Source: Endomicrobium sp. (lineage in GTDB: Bacteria > Elusimicrobiota > Endomicrobiia > Endomicrobiales > Endomicrobiaceae). From it: a stretch of 33,464 nt of DNA. Both the position numbers and the translations under genes were made by a program. Each line of letters starts with the position of its first letter. Within the stretch, counting starts at the first letter, position 1. The stretch lies in contig JAISWG010000025.1 in NCBI GenBank assembly GCA_031271205.1, positions 1 through 33,464 of the forward strand, read 5' to 3'. The notes below the pieces were generated by a model. That model was not told the origin of the DNA, did no database searches, and saw only the letters and a list, made by a program, of their open reading frames with translations. This document shows, one piece after another, positions 1-9,825 of this stretch.

Positions 1-152
1 AGAGAATCCGAATAAATAAATTATTTTGGGTTCTGATGGGGGTTAAGTGAGCCTATTTTTACTTATAGGAATAAAATATACATTCACTATCAAAATTAAA
101 TAGGGTAAAATTATGGTAATGGTAATGGAACGGGAAAAATTGGAGAATTTAG

Positions 153-305
153 ATGGCAGAAAGAGTTATTATAGTTATGGCGTGTAGTGTGTGCAAAAAC
201 AGAAATTACTATTTTGAGAGAGGAAAAAAACAGGAAGGTAAGCTTGATCTTAAAAAATTTTGTAAGAACTGCGGAAAGCGTACAAAACACAGAGAAACAA
301 AATAA
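153..305 (+). CDS. rpmG: 50S ribosomal protein L33
   Basis: 50-aa ORF below the ORF-track cutoff: MAERVIIVMACSVCKNRNYYFERGKKQEGKLDLKKFCKNCGKRTKHRETK. L33-type CxxC pair and C-terminal KxCxxCxKRTxHRETK; sits directly before tRNA-Trp/secE/nusG. Confidence 0.94.
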   Translation: MAERVIIVMACSVCKNRNYYFERGKKQEGKLDLKKFCKNCGKRTKHRETK

Positions 306-323
306 TTAAAATATTATTGAGTT

Positions 324-394
324 GGGGGCATAAGCTAATGGTAAACTGTCGGTCTCCAAAACCGACTTCGGTGGTTCAAATCCATCTGCCCCCG
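324..394 (+). tRNA. trnW: tRNA-Trp (anticodon CCA)
   Basis: Acceptor stem GGGGGCA/TGCCCCC, anticodon arm TCGGT-CTCCAAA-ACCGA (CCA at 356-358), T arm GGTTCAAATCC, discriminator G. CCA tail not encoded. Confidence 0.95.
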
Positions 395-421
395 CTTTTG
401 AAAATATGTGAAAGCAAACAA

Positions 422-610
422 ATGAATTTAATTAAAATAGTTATACAGTTTTTTAAGGACGTTTATTGTGAGCTTACTAAGGCAACATGGCTTGGTAAAA
501 AAGAAGTTGCAGTAACTACTATTGTGGTAGTTGTTTTTGTTATTATCATGTCTATTTTCGTAAGTATTGTTGATATGTTTTTAAGCACAGTAATAGGTAT
601 TATATTATAA
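422..610 (+). CDS. secE: Preprotein translocase subunit SecE
   Basis: Starts at the internal ATG of the 317..610 ORF: MNLIKIVIQFFKDVYCELTKATWLGKKEVAVTTIVVVVFVIIMSIFVSIVDMFLSTVIGIIL. SecE motif (F..V..EL.K.TW..K.E) plus one TM helix, upstream of nusG. Confidence 0.93.
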   Translation: MNLIKIVIQFFKDVYCELTKATWLGKKEVAVTTIVVVVFVIIMSIFVSIVDMFLSTVIGIIL

Positions 611-624
611 ACTCGGAGTAGAAA

Positions 625-1155
625 ATGGCAAACCAATGGTATGTTGTTCATACATATTCAGGTCATGAAGATAAAGTTAAAAAAAGCTTGGAGATGGCTG
701 TGGATAATTTAAATATGCGAACTGTTATCTCCAAAGTTCTTGTTCCTACTGAAGAAGTTGTTGAAATAAAACAGAATAAAAAAAGAATAAAGAAAAAAAA
801 GTTTTATCCGGGATATGTCTTTGTTGAAATGAGCGTAAATAATGTGACTTATTGGCTCATAAGGAATACAGCTGGTGTAACAGGTTTTCTTGGTGGGGTT
901 AAACCTATACCGATGGTACAAGATGAAATAGATAATGTTTTTAGTACTATTGTAAATCCAGGTGCTTCTAAACCTAGGCCAGCGGTATCCTTTGAAAAAG
1001 AGGAAAATGTGCGTATTGTTGGAGGACCGTTTAAGCATTTTATCGGTATAGTTGAAGAAGTAAATCAAGAGAGAGGAAAATTGAGGGTTATGGTTACAAT
1101 ATTTGGTAGACCTACGCCTGTTGAACTTGACTTCTTGCAGGTTGAAAGAATCTAA
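625..1155 (+). CDS. nusG: Transcription termination/antitermination protein NusG
   Basis: WYVVHTYSGHEDKVKKSLE, KKKKFYPGYVFVEM, NTAGVTGFLGG and a C-terminal KOW-like region. Confidence 0.98.
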   Translation: MANQWYVVHTYSGHEDKVKKSLEMAVDNLNMRTVISKVLVPTEEVVEIKQNKKRIKKKKFYPGYVFVEMSVNNVTYWLIRNTAGVTGFLGGVKPIPMVQDEIDNVFSTIVNPGASKPRPAVSFEKEENVRIVGGPFKHFIGIVEEVNQERGKLRVMVTIFGRPTPVELDFLQVERI

Positions 1156-1230
1156 AAAATGTGTAATACTCTAGGTAAACAGTATTTATAGAATAGGCTA
1201 AACAAACCAAGATAGGAGAGCAAATACTAA

Positions 1231-1665
1231 ATGGCGCCAAAAAAAGTAAAAGCAATGATTAAATTACAGATTCCTGCAGGATCAGCTAATCCGGCTCCTC
1301 CGGTGGGTACTGCCCTTGGTCCTCAGGGTGTAAATATTATGGATTTTTGTAAACAATTTAATGAAAGAACAAAAAATATGGAAAAAGGCATAGCAATACC
1401 TGTTGTTATGACTGTTTTTGAAGATAGATCTTTTGCATTTATAACAAAAGTGTCTCCAGTGTCTGTGTTGATTAAAAGAGCAGCTAAAATTGCAAAAGCT
1501 TCTGGTGTGCCTAATAGAAACAAAGTAGGCAAAATAACATCAGTTCAAGTTGAAGAGATAGCAAAACAAAAACTGTCTGATTTGAACACTAATGGAGATC
1601 TTGAAGCGGCAAGGCGTATGGTTGAGGGAACTGCAAGAAGTATGGGAATTGATGTAATAAAATAA
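1231..1665 (+). CDS. rplK: 50S ribosomal protein L11
   Basis: [38 protein letters not shown] is a classic L11 N-terminus. Confidence 0.98.
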   Translation: MAPKKVKAMIKLQIPAGSANPAPPVGTALGPQGVNIMDFCKQFNERTKNMEKGIAIPVVMTVFEDRSFAFITKVSPVSVLIKRAAKIAKASGVPNRNKVGKITSVQVEEIAKQKLSDLNTNGDLEAARRMVEGTARSMGIDVIK

Positions 1666-1678
1666 TATATTTCAAAAG

Positions 1679-1712
1679 TTGTGGGAGTTAAATTTTCGAC
1701 ATTTAACCACAA
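1679..1712 (+). promoter_or_regulatory. Candidate ribosomal protein L1 autoregulatory hairpin
   Basis: TTGTGG-GA-GTTAAAT-tttcgac-ATTTAAC-CACAA: two helices with an asymmetric internal bulge, 5' GUGGGAG and 3' ACCAC as in the 23S L1 site, abutting the AAGGAG Shine-Dalgarno of rplA. Confidence 0.45.
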
Positions 1713-1721
1713 GGAGAGAAA

Positions 1722-2399
1722 ATGAAGAAAAAATCAAACGAAGTGGTCCAGTTGGTGGACAAAAGTAAGATTTATATTCTTAATGATGCTGTTTCTCTCG
1801 TAAAAGAAACTGTACGTGCAAAATTTGACGAGACTATTGAAGTTCATATTAGGTTGGGCATAGATCCTAAACAAAGTGATCAAATAGTTAGAGGTACTGT
1901 CTCTTTACCTCATGGCATAGGAAAGACTAGAAGAATTGCAGTTTTAGTAAAAGGTGAGAAGCAGAAAGAAGCTGAAAAGGCAGGAGCTGATATTGTAGGT
2001 TATGATGATTTAATTGAAAGTATATCAAATGGTAGTCTTGGTTTTGATATCTTGGTTGCTACGCCTGACGCTATGAAAGATTTAAGCAAAGTTGCTAAAA
2101 TTTTAGTATCTAAGGGTCTTATGCCAAATCCTAGGTCGGGAACAGTAACTTTTGATATAGGAGTAACTGTAAAGGAACTCAAAAAAGGAAGAGTTGAATA
2201 CAAGAGCGATTCTTTTGGTATAATTCACGTACCTGTAGGAAAGGCTTCTTTTGATAAGGAAAAACTTATTGACAATATAAAAGCCTTAGTTGAAGCTGTA
2301 TTGAAAGCCAAACCTTCAAATTCAAGAGGTCGGTACATAAAAAGTATTTCTATATCTTCAACGATGGGTCCCGGGATTTATGTTGAGCAAAAGATGTAA
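1722..2399 (+). CDS. rplA: 50S ribosomal protein L1
   Basis: RGTVSLPHGIGKTRRIAVLVKGEKQKEAEKAGAD, GLMPNPRSGTV, KAKPSNSRGRYIKSISISSTMGPGI. Confidence 0.98.
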   Translation: MKKKSNEVVQLVDKSKIYILNDAVSLVKETVRAKFDETIEVHIRLGIDPKQSDQIVRGTVSLPHGIGKTRRIAVLVKGEKQKEAEKAGADIVGYDDLIESISNGSLGFDILVATPDAMKDLSKVAKILVSKGLMPNPRSGTVTFDIGVTVKELKKGRVEYKSDSFGIIHVPVGKASFDKEKLIDNIKALVEAVLKAKPSNSRGRYIKSISISSTMGPGIYVEQKM

Positions 2400-2428
2400 A
2401 GTTGTTTTAACGTAGTTTTGTGATATCT

Positions 2429-2459
2429 AAAAAAGGCGGTTGCGATAGCCGTCTTTTTA
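2429..2459 (+). terminator. Rho-independent terminator after rplA
   Basis: AAAAAGGCGGTTgcgatAGCCGTCTTTTT: about 10-bp stem followed by a T run. Confidence 0.8.
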
Positions 2460-2485
2460 CTTTTGTAAGAACGGATTGTTAAAAA

Positions 2486-2941
2486 ATGACTAAAGCTAAA
2501 GAAATAGAAAGCTTACTTGAACCTATTGCAATCAAAAAAGGTTATGAGTTAGTAGATGTTCAGTATGCTAAAGAAAACGCCGATTGGACTGTAAGAATTT
2601 TTATTGATAAAGACGGTGGTGTAGCAATGAGTGATTGTGAAAAAATGAGTGTACTTTTTGGCGCGGTTCTGGATGGGAGCAACATATTAAAAAGTTCTTA
2701 TATTTTGGAAATATCTTCTCCTGGGCTTAATAGAGTTTTAAAAAAAGAAGAAAGTTTTAAACGTTTTATAGGTTCAAAAATAAGACTTCAAACTGTAGAA
2801 CCGATTAATAATCAGAAAAATTTTTTGGGAAATCTCTTGGATTGCAAAGATGGGAAAATAAAAATTGCTGATGTTAGTAATGGAATTTTTGAAATAAAAT
2901 TTTTAGATATAAAAAAAGTTAATGTAGAAACTGGATTCTAG
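2486..2941 (+). CDS. rimP: Ribosome maturation factor RimP
   Basis: GYELVDVQY...VRIFIDKDGGVAMSDCEKMS...YILEISSPGLNRVLKKEESFKRFIG; immediately upstream of nusA. Confidence 0.95.
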   Translation: MTKAKEIESLLEPIAIKKGYELVDVQYAKENADWTVRIFIDKDGGVAMSDCEKMSVLFGAVLDGSNILKSSYILEISSPGLNRVLKKEESFKRFIGSKIRLQTVEPINNQKNFLGNLLDCKDGKIKIADVSNGIFEIKFLDIKKVNVETGF

Positions 2942-2951
2942 GAGGATGTGG

Positions 2952-4217
2952 ATGTCAGAAAAAGGCGAACTTTTTATGGCTCTTGAACAAATTGAAAAGG
3001 ATAAGAAAATTAAGAGAGAAGACATTTTAGTTGTTATAGAAAATGCTCTTATTTCAGCATATAAAAAACACGTTGGCAAAAACGTGAGTGTTGAAGCTAA
3101 AGTAAATCCAGATACGGGTGAAATGACTGCAAGTGTTGTAAAAGTTGCAGTAAAAGATGTGGCTAACCCTTTGTCGGAAGTATCTCTTAAAGATGCAAGA
3201 AAAATAAACAAAGAAATAGAAGCAGGCGAAAACGTAAGAATTCCATTAGATACTCAAGATTTTTCTCGTATAGCTGCTCAGACAGCAAAGCAGGTTATTG
3301 TTCAAAAGATTAGAGAATCTGAAAGATGGTTTTTGTTTGAAGAAATGAAGGGAAAAGTAGGGCAAATAGTAAGTGGAGTTGTATATCGTATAGCAGGAGG
3401 AAGTCTTGTAATTGATATAGGAAAGACTGAAGCAATTCTTTACAGTAGCGAGCAAGTTTTTAAGGAGAAATTTAACATAGGTCAACACATAAAAGCTGTT
3501 ATAATAAAAGTTGATAAAAGCTCAAGGGGACCGGGAATTGTTTTGTCTCGCGCAAGCGTTGATTTTGTAAAGAGATTGTTTGAGTTTGAAGTACCGGAAA
3601 TTTACGAAAAAGTTGTTGATATTGTAAATGCCATAAGAGATCCGGGAATGAGAACTAAAATAGCAGTTTTATCGCATAATCATAAAGTTGACCCTGTAGG
3701 AGCCTGTGTTGGTATAAAAGGTGCCAGAATAAAACCAATTATAGATGAATTAAGAGGGGAGAGAATAGATTTAATTCCTTATTCTGTGGACCCTGTTAAG
3801 TACATAGCCGGATCATTATCTCCGGCAAAAGTTATTTCTGTAAGTATTGTTTCTGAAAATGAAAAGAAGGCTGAAGTATTAGTAAGTGATAATATGCTTT
3901 CTCTGGCTATAGGCAAAAATGGGCATAATGTTAGACTTGCGGCAAAACTCACCGGTTGGCATATAGATGTAAAATCTGAAAAACAGAAAAAAAAAGAAAT
4001 TGATGCTAAAATAGAACAACATGCCGAAAATCTTTCTGAGCTTGAAGGGCTTAGTGAAAAAACTATAGAAACTCTTGTAAATTCAGGATTTACAAATATA
4101 GAAAAACTTTCCTTGCTGAATGTAGAAGATCTGACAACTTTGTCTGGAATCGGTGAAAAAACGGCTGAAAAAATTATAGAAGCAGCAAAGAAAAATTTGA
4201 CTAAACAAATTAATTAA
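2952..4217 (+). CDS. nusA: Transcription termination/antitermination factor NusA
   Basis: S1 and KH regions (GACVGIKGARIKPIIDELRGERIDLIPYS) and C-terminal HhH repeats (LSGIGEKTAEKII). ATG at 2952 is spaced better from AGGAGG (2940-2945) than the track start at 2946. Confidence 0.97.
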   Translation: MSEKGELFMALEQIEKDKKIKREDILVVIENALISAYKKHVGKNVSVEAKVNPDTGEMTASVVKVAVKDVANPLSEVSLKDARKINKEIEAGENVRIPLDTQDFSRIAAQTAKQVIVQKIRESERWFLFEEMKGKVGQIVSGVVYRIAGGSLVIDIGKTEAILYSSEQVFKEKFNIGQHIKAVIIKVDKSSRGPGIVLSRASVDFVKRLFEFEVPEIYEKVVDIVNAIRDPGMRTKIAVLSHNHKVDPVGACVGIKGARIKPIIDELRGERIDLIPYSVDPVKYIAGSLSPAKVISVSIVSENEKKAEVLVSDNMLSLAIGKNGHNVRLAAKLTGWHIDVKSEKQKKKEIDAKIEQHAENLSELEGLSEKTIETLVNSGFTNIEKLSLLNVEDLTTLSGIGEKTAEKIIEAAKKNLTKQIN

Positions 4218-4258
4218 TAAATTAGTGTTTGATTAACAAATGAACATGGGAGCATGTT

Positions 4259-6535
4259 ATGTCTATAAAACGGAAAGATAGCAAAGAGAAAGTTATAAAA
4301 AAGAAAACAGTTTCTGCGGCGTCAAAAACTAAAGATGCTTTTACAAAAAAGACTATAAAGAAAACTGCTGCAGCAGCTAAAAAAACAATTAAGGCTAAAA
4401 CTTCTGCAAAAAAGACAAAATCAAAAACTGAAAATAAAATTGCTAAAATAAAAATAACAAAATCTTCAACAGCTAAAAAGAAAATTGTGAAAAAGGCAGT
4501 TTTACATAAAAAAAAACAAGTTGAACAAAATCCAGCAGTTAGAGTTGTTGAAAAAAGAAAAAATGAAATTATAAAAGATATTTCTAAAAAAGAAGAGTTG
4601 GTAAAGATTAAAAAAGTGGCAGTTGAACAGGATACAAAAAATCAGAATAAGAAAAATGATTCTGTTGATAACAATGTAAAAGTTGAACCTTTAAATAAAT
4701 ATAAACAAAAATTTGATGAACAGAATGTTTCTATTTCAATAAAAACTAAAGAAGCTAAATTTGAAGTAACCAAGACAGAATATAAAGATATAATTTTAAT
4801 AAATGAACTTATAGCTGTAAGAGAACTTGCTGATAAGATGAAACTTAGGCCGGGTGATGTTTTAAAAAAACTTTTGTCAATGGGAAGTCTTGCCACAATA
4901 AATCAGAGGTTGGATACAGATACTGCCACTCTTTTAGCAAATGAATTTGGTTATGATGTTAAAATAGAATCCATTTACTCGGAAGACGAATTTGGGTTTG
5001 TTAATCAGCATGAGGATCCATCTAAATTAAAACCTCGTTCGTCTATTGTTACAATCATGGGGCATGTGGACCACGGCAAGACGTCGCTTTTAGACTCTAT
5101 AAGAATGAGTAATATTGTGGATGGTGAACATGGTGGAATAACTCAACATATAGGTGCGTATAAAGTACAAGTTCCATGTGGTGGTTATATAACGTTTTTA
5201 GATACTCCAGGACACGAAGCCTTTACGGCTATGCGTTCAAGGGGGTCGCAGGTTACCGATATAGTTGTGCTTGTTGTTTCAGCTACCGATGGAGTCATGC
5301 CTCAGACTGTTGAATCAATAAACCATGCTAAAGTTGCAAACGTTCCAATAATTGTTGCAGTAAACAAAATAGATATGCCTACAGCTGATCCTCAGAAAAT
5401 AAGGCAAGAGTTAAGTAATTATGGACTTATTCCTGAAGAGTGGGGCGGCGATACTATAATGGTTGATATTTCCGTTAAGCAGAGAACAAATATAAACTCA
5501 CTATTAGAAATGATTTTACTTAAAGCTGAAATGATGGATCTTAAAGCAAATCCTGAAAGAAATGCGGAAGGTATAGTTATAGAAGCAAGTCTTGACCCTA
5601 AAAAAGGAACGATTGCTACTTTGTTAATTCAAACTGGAACTTTAAAAATTGGTGACAGTATTGTAGTTGGAACAACGTATGGAAAAATTAGAGCTTTGAC
5701 TGACGAGCATGGTAAAAGATTTGGCTCTGCGGGGCCAAGCACTCCAGTAAGTGTTTTAGGTATAAATGAGCCTCCTCAGACTGGTGATAAGTTTGTGGTA
5801 GTTGATCACGAATATAAAGCTAGGAAAATTGCTCAGTCTAGAAGAGAAAAAGTTAAAGAGGCTTCGTTGAAATCTGTGCATCATTTATCGCTTGCAGATA
5901 TTAATGCAAGAAAGGAAAAAGATTTAAGAATAATACTTAAAGCTGATGTCCAAGGCTCTTTAGGAGCTTTAGGTGATGCATTGGAGAGGCTTTCTACTTC
6001 TGAGATTAGTTTGAAGATAATACATAGAGGTGCTGGAGTTATTACTGAATCAGACGTTGCTTTAGCAGTGGCATCAGATGCTTTAATATTAGGGTTTAAC
6101 TTGCGTCCTGACAGTGCTGTTGAAAGGCTTGCTGAAAAAGAGAAAGTAAGTATAAATGTTTATAGGATAATTTACGATTTAATTGCTGATGTCAAATCTG
6201 CTATGGAGGGCTTGCTTGATCCTGACATGAAAGAAAAAATACTTGGCAAAGCTGTAGTAAAGCAAGTATTTAAAGTTTCAAGTTTTGGAACTATTTCCGG
6301 TTGTTCGGTAATAGATGGGAAGATTCAAAGAGGAGCTAAAGTAAGACTTTTGAGAGACAATGTAATTATTTTTGAAGGAAATATTTTTTCTCTAAAAAGA
6401 TTTAAAGATGATGTTAAAGAAGTTGAGAATGGTTATGAGTGTGGTGTGGGTCTTGAGAACTTTTCAGATGTTAAACCAGGTGATGTAATAGAAAGCTTTA
6501 TTATAGAAAAAGTTGCCAGAAAATTGAAAAACTAA
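4259..6535 (+). CDS. infB: Translation initiation factor IF-2
   Basis: [42 protein letters not shown]; Lys/Ala-rich N-terminal extension of about 150 aa. Confidence 0.98.
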   Translation: MSIKRKDSKEKVIKKKTVSAASKTKDAFTKKTIKKTAAAAKKTIKAKTSAKKTKSKTENKIAKIKITKSSTAKKKIVKKAVLHKKKQVEQNPAVRVVEKRKNEIIKDISKKEELVKIKKVAVEQDTKNQNKKNDSVDNNVKVEPLNKYKQKFDEQNVSISIKTKEAKFEVTKTEYKDIILINELIAVRELADKMKLRPGDVLKKLLSMGSLATINQRLDTDTATLLANEFGYDVKIESIYSEDEFGFVNQHEDPSKLKPRSSIVTIMGHVDHGKTSLLDSIRMSNIVDGEHGGITQHIGAYKVQVPCGGYITFLDTPGHEAFTAMRSRGSQVTDIVVLVVSATDGVMPQTVESINHAKVANVPIIVAVNKIDMPTADPQKIRQELSNYGLIPEEWGGDTIMVDISVKQRTNINSLLEMILLKAEMMDLKANPERNAEGIVIEASLDPKKGTIATLLIQTGTLKIGDSIVVGTTYGKIRALTDEHGKRFGSAGPSTPVSVLGINEPPQTGDKFVVVDHEYKARKIAQSRREKVKEASLKSVHHLSLADINARKEKDLRIILKADVQGSLGALGDALERLSTSEISLKIIHRGAGVITESDVALAVASDALILGFNLRPDSAVERLAEKEKVSINVYRIIYDLIADVKSAMEGLLDPDMKEKILGKAVVKQVFKVSSFGTISGCSVIDGKIQRGAKVRLLRDNVIIFEGNIFSLKRFKDDVKEVENGYECGVGLENFSDVKPGDVIESFIIEKVARKLKN

Positions 6536-6596
6536 TTATATTTTATCTCTATAATTAACAAAATTCAAATAGTTTGAATAAAGTAAGGGAAAAGAT

Positions 6597-6947
6597 ATGC
6601 CTTTATCGTATAAAAGGTCCGTCAGAGTGGGGGAACTTATCCAGCAGGTAGTTTTTAATATTGTTAGAGAAATAAGAGATTTAAATTCTGAGCTGGTTAC
6701 TATTATGGGTGTCAAACTTAGTGATGATTTACTGAGTTGTAGAATTTACTACTCTGTTTTTGGATCCGACAAAGATAAGAAAAAAGTTAGCATAGTCTTA
6801 AAAAGAAATACTAAAGAAATCAGGTGTCAGATTGCAGTACGTTTAAATTTAAGACGAACGCCCGAGATTGTTTTTGTCCATGATGACACTAATGAGAATG
6901 CTGATAAAGTGTTTAGTTTGTTAAAGAAAATAGAAGAAGAGAAATAA
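6597..6947 (+). CDS. rbfA: Ribosome-binding factor A
   Basis: MPLSYKRSVRVGELIQQVVFNIVREIRD...VTIMGVKLSDDLLSCRIYYSVFG; position between infB and nrnA. Confidence 0.93.
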   Translation: MPLSYKRSVRVGELIQQVVFNIVREIRDLNSELVTIMGVKLSDDLLSCRIYYSVFGSDKDKKKVSIVLKRNTKEIRCQIAVRLNLRRTPEIVFVHDDTNENADKVFSLLKKIEEEK

Positions 6948-6965
6948 TATTTATAAAATATTATT
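6943..6965 (+). terminator. Possible AT-only hairpin overlapping the rbfA stop
   Basis: AATAATATTT-ATA-AAATATTATT perfect 10-bp stem; purely AT, with T-rich sequence downstream. Function uncertain. Confidence 0.25.
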
Positions 6966-7007
6966 CTTGAATTTTGTTTTTTTGTCTTGGAGGTTTAATT
7001 AAGTACC

Positions 7008-7988
7008 ATGAGTCTTTTTAAAAGCGATATCAATAAAATTTCAAAAATTTCAAAAATAATCAAACAATCGAAAATATTTTTCATAGCAGGGCATATAAAA
7101 CCTGATGGAGATAGCATAGGTTCTGCTTTAGCTCTTATGTCTGTTTTAAATAGAATAGGTAAAGAAGCCTGTGTTTACAGTGTTGATGAAATACCAAAAT
7201 TTGTCAAATTTTTGAAAGGGTCAAATAAAATAAAAAAAACTGTAAAAAAAACTGATAAATTTGACTGTGCAATAATTTTAGAGTCAGTTAATTTTTCAAG
7301 AATGGGTGATATTATAACACCTTCTCAGACAAAAAAAATAATAAATATAGATCACCATTTGACTTATACAGATTTTGGTAATGTAAACTATATCGTTCCT
7401 TCATCATCTTCAACGGCAGAATTGGTTTTAAATATTTTTGAATATATGAAGATAAAACTTTTAAAACACGAAGCTGAGTGTTTGTATACAGGGATTATTA
7501 CAGATACAGGACGTTTTCAGCAAGTAAATACAACGCCTGATTCCCATGTTGCCAGTGCAAAACTTATGGAATACGGAGTTGATGTAAATAAAGTTTACAA
7601 AGAAATTTATGAAAATAGATCAATAAATATATTGAAGCTTCAGGGGTTGGCTCTTTACGGCATAAAAACAATTTTGAACAACAAAGTCTCTTATATACTT
7701 TTGACTAAAGATATGTTTAAAAGAACCAGTACTTCGGAAGAGGATTCCGAAGACATTGTAAATTATACCATTAGAATAGATGGAGTTATAGTTGGTTGTG
7801 TTTTTAAAGAAGTTGATGGAAAAACAACTAAAGTGAGTCTTCGCTCAGTAAGAAATTTTAATTTATTGAAAGTTGTTTGTGAATTTGGCGGTGGAGGACA
7901 TAAAAATGCAGCGGGTTGTACTATAAACGCTGGAATTAAAGAGGCAGTAAGGATTGTTGAGGATATTTTGGGAAAGAAATTAAAATAA
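7008..7988 (+). CDS. nrnA: DHH-family phosphoesterase, NrnA-like (nanoRNase/pAp phosphatase)
   Basis: GHIKPDGDSIGSALAL, NIDHHLTYTDFGNVNYI, ITDTGRFQ, GGGGHKNAAGCTI. Confidence 0.93.
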   Translation: MSLFKSDINKISKISKIIKQSKIFFIAGHIKPDGDSIGSALALMSVLNRIGKEACVYSVDEIPKFVKFLKGSNKIKKTVKKTDKFDCAIILESVNFSRMGDIITPSQTKKIINIDHHLTYTDFGNVNYIVPSSSSTAELVLNIFEYMKIKLLKHEAECLYTGIITDTGRFQQVNTTPDSHVASAKLMEYGVDVNKVYKEIYENRSINILKLQGLALYGIKTILNNKVSYILLTKDMFKRTSTSEEDSEDIVNYTIRIDGVIVGCVFKEVDGKTTKVSLRSVRNFNLLKVVCEFGGGGHKNAAGCTINAGIKEAVRIVEDILGKKLK

Positions 7989-7996
7989 ATTAATTG

Positions 7997-8428
7997 GATG
8001 TTATTAAGATTTACAGTAGATATAACGGAGGAGTCACATTATTTAAAGTAATTCAAATAAAAAGTGAAAAGTAAAAAACGGTTCATTGTGGAACTTTGGA
8101 TTTGATAGTTAATAGGTTTTTTTTGATTGTTTTGGTAAGAAAGACAACCAAATCTTTTAAAGGATGTCATAAATACAGAATAGTTATATGGAAAACAAGT
8201 TTATAAAAAAGATTTTTGAGTATAAAATAAATATTAAAAAAATATAGTAAGCAAGTTTGAAATAATTTTTTATTTTCAACGATACTTGCGACTGTTAGAG
8301 TTTCTTATTTCAGTTGGAATATATATAAAAATTTTAGCTCAAAATTTGGGTAATTTCTTATGATATGAAATAACGATTAAACCTTTAAGAAGAGAATAGT
8401 AGACGTTTCTGATGTCAAAGTGTTTTAA
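7997..8428 (+). pseudogene. truB: Degenerate tRNA pseudouridine(55) synthase TruB
   Basis: Frame from 7997: DVIKIYSRYNGGVTLFKVIQIKSEK*KTVHCGTLDLIVNRFFLIVLVRKTTKSFKGCHKYRIVIWKTSL*, matching TruB GxTSxxVI, HxGTLDPxATG and GKATK...KxYxAxIxLG. Frame from 8310: SVGIYIKILAQNLGNFL*, matching SSGTYIRSLAxDLG; then LRR and VDVSDVKVF remnants. Located in the usual nrnA-truB-ribF slot. Confidence 0.88.
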
Positions 8429-8490
8429 AATATATATAAAGGATTGCTGACGCAAAATAATAGAAAATATAATCTTTATCGGCATCGTAA

Positions 8491-9372
8491 ATGAATAAAA
8501 AATCAGTTGTAACCATCGGAACATTTGATGGGGTGCATAAAGGGCACAGATTCCTTATAGATAAGACTGTGTTGTTAGCAGAAAAGAGTAAGTTAAAAAG
8601 TATAGTAATATCGCTTGAAAAACCTGTAAAGAAGGTTAAAGGGTTGCTCACAACCTGTGATGAGAAATTTGAAGAAATAAAGGCTTTAGGTGTTGACAAA
8701 ATTATTCTGGTAAATGTGTCCTCTGAAATTTTAACTTATACTGCAGATAAATTTTTTGATGAGTTTTTACTTAACAAGCTAAATATTTCAGAAATAGTAT
8801 GTGGTCTCGATTTTGCTTTTGGCAAAGGCAGAAAAGGCGATATAGGTTGGCTTAAGAAAAAGGCAAAAAACAATAACGTTAAGATAAACATAGTTAAATA
8901 TTTAAAAAACTCTTCAAAACAAATATCTTCGTCTTATATAAGAATATTGCTTGAAAAAGGTGATTTAAAAAATGTTGCAAAATTATTAGGCAGACCTTAC
9001 TCTTTTTTAGGGATTCCATTTAAAGATAAAGGTTTTGGTAAAAAGTTAGGGTTCCCTACTGTAAATTTAAAAGTAAATAGTGATAAACTTATTCCAAGAG
9101 GTGTGTATATAAGTATAATAACGCAAAAAGGTAAAATATATCCGTCTGTTACAAACATAGGAAGCCGGCTTACTTTTAACATGGGTGACGAGATTATTCC
9201 TGAAATTCATATTTTAAATTTTAACGGCATATGGGAAAAAAGTTTGACAAAAGTAATATTATTGAAAAAAATAAGATACGAAAAGAAATTTGAGAGTGTG
9301 CAAGCTCTAAGGGGGCAGATTTCAAAAGATATAGCAAAATCTTTGAAATTTTTTAAATTGATAACAGTGTAA
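8491..9372 (+). CDS. ribF: Bifunctional riboflavin kinase/FMN adenylyltransferase
   Basis: VVTIGTFDGVHKGHRFLI (nucleotidyltransferase), SSSYIRILLEKGDL, GRPYSFLGIPFKDKGFGKKLGFPTVNL (riboflavin kinase). Confidence 0.95.
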   Translation: MNKKSVVTIGTFDGVHKGHRFLIDKTVLLAEKSKLKSIVISLEKPVKKVKGLLTTCDEKFEEIKALGVDKIILVNVSSEILTYTADKFFDEFLLNKLNISEIVCGLDFAFGKGRKGDIGWLKKKAKNNNVKINIVKYLKNSSKQISSSYIRILLEKGDLKNVAKLLGRPYSFLGIPFKDKGFGKKLGFPTVNLKVNSDKLIPRGVYISIITQKGKIYPSVTNIGSRLTFNMGDEIIPEIHILNFNGIWEKSLTKVILLKKIRYEKKFESVQALRGQISKDIAKSLKFFKLITV

Positions 9373-9429
9373 ATTTGATATTTTTTTGGAGTTTTAGTAG
9401 AATCCATAACGAGTTTGGATGGAGTTTTA

Positions 9430-9777
9430 ATGTCTGACGATTGTCTTTTTTGTAAAATAGTCAAGGGGAAGATTTTGTCGCATAAAGTTTATGAAGATGA
9501 GGAAGTCCTTGCTTTTAGGGATATAAAACCTCAAGCTCCTGTTCATATAGTGATTATACCAAAAAAACATATAAGCGGATTGGATAATGTTTCTCATGAT
9601 GACGAACAAATACTTGGTCATATTCAAATTGTGGCTGCAAAAATTGCAAAACAGTTTCTTGAGATAAAGAATGGGTTTCGTGTTATAAATAATTGCGGTA
9701 AGGACGGTGGTCAAACTATTTTTCATATTCACTATCATCTTCTTGGGGGAAGAGTTTTTAGCTGGCCACCAGGGTGA
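9430..9777 (+). CDS. HIT-family (histidine triad) hydrolase
   Basis: DDCLFCKIVKGKI...FRDIKPQAPVHIVIIPKKHI...GGQTIFHIHYHLLGGRVFSWPPG; likely start at 9430. Confidence 0.95.
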   Translation: MSDDCLFCKIVKGKILSHKVYEDEEVLAFRDIKPQAPVHIVIIPKKHISGLDNVSHDDEQILGHIQIVAAKIAKQFLEIKNGFRVINNCGKDGGQTIFHIHYHLLGGRVFSWPPG

Positions 9778-9825
9778 TTTTATGATAAAAATTAAACTTT
9801 TTAAGAAAGGTGGTGTTTTAAAAAT

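Noticed and set aside
317-421. N-terminal extension of the 317..610 ORF
   Set aside because: It reads through tRNA-Trp; the SecE start is the ATG at 422.
709-1068. Minus-strand ORF of 119 aa inside nusG
   Set aside because: Antisense to a clear NusG; low-complexity composition, no recognisable motif.
6563-6579. ATTCAAA-TAG-TTTGAAT palindrome upstream of rbfA
   Set aside because: Short AT-rich palindrome, expected by chance at this base composition; no T run.
8339-8699. Minus-strand ORFs 8339..8524 and 8415..8699
   Set aside because: Antisense to the truB remnant and the ribF start; no family signal.
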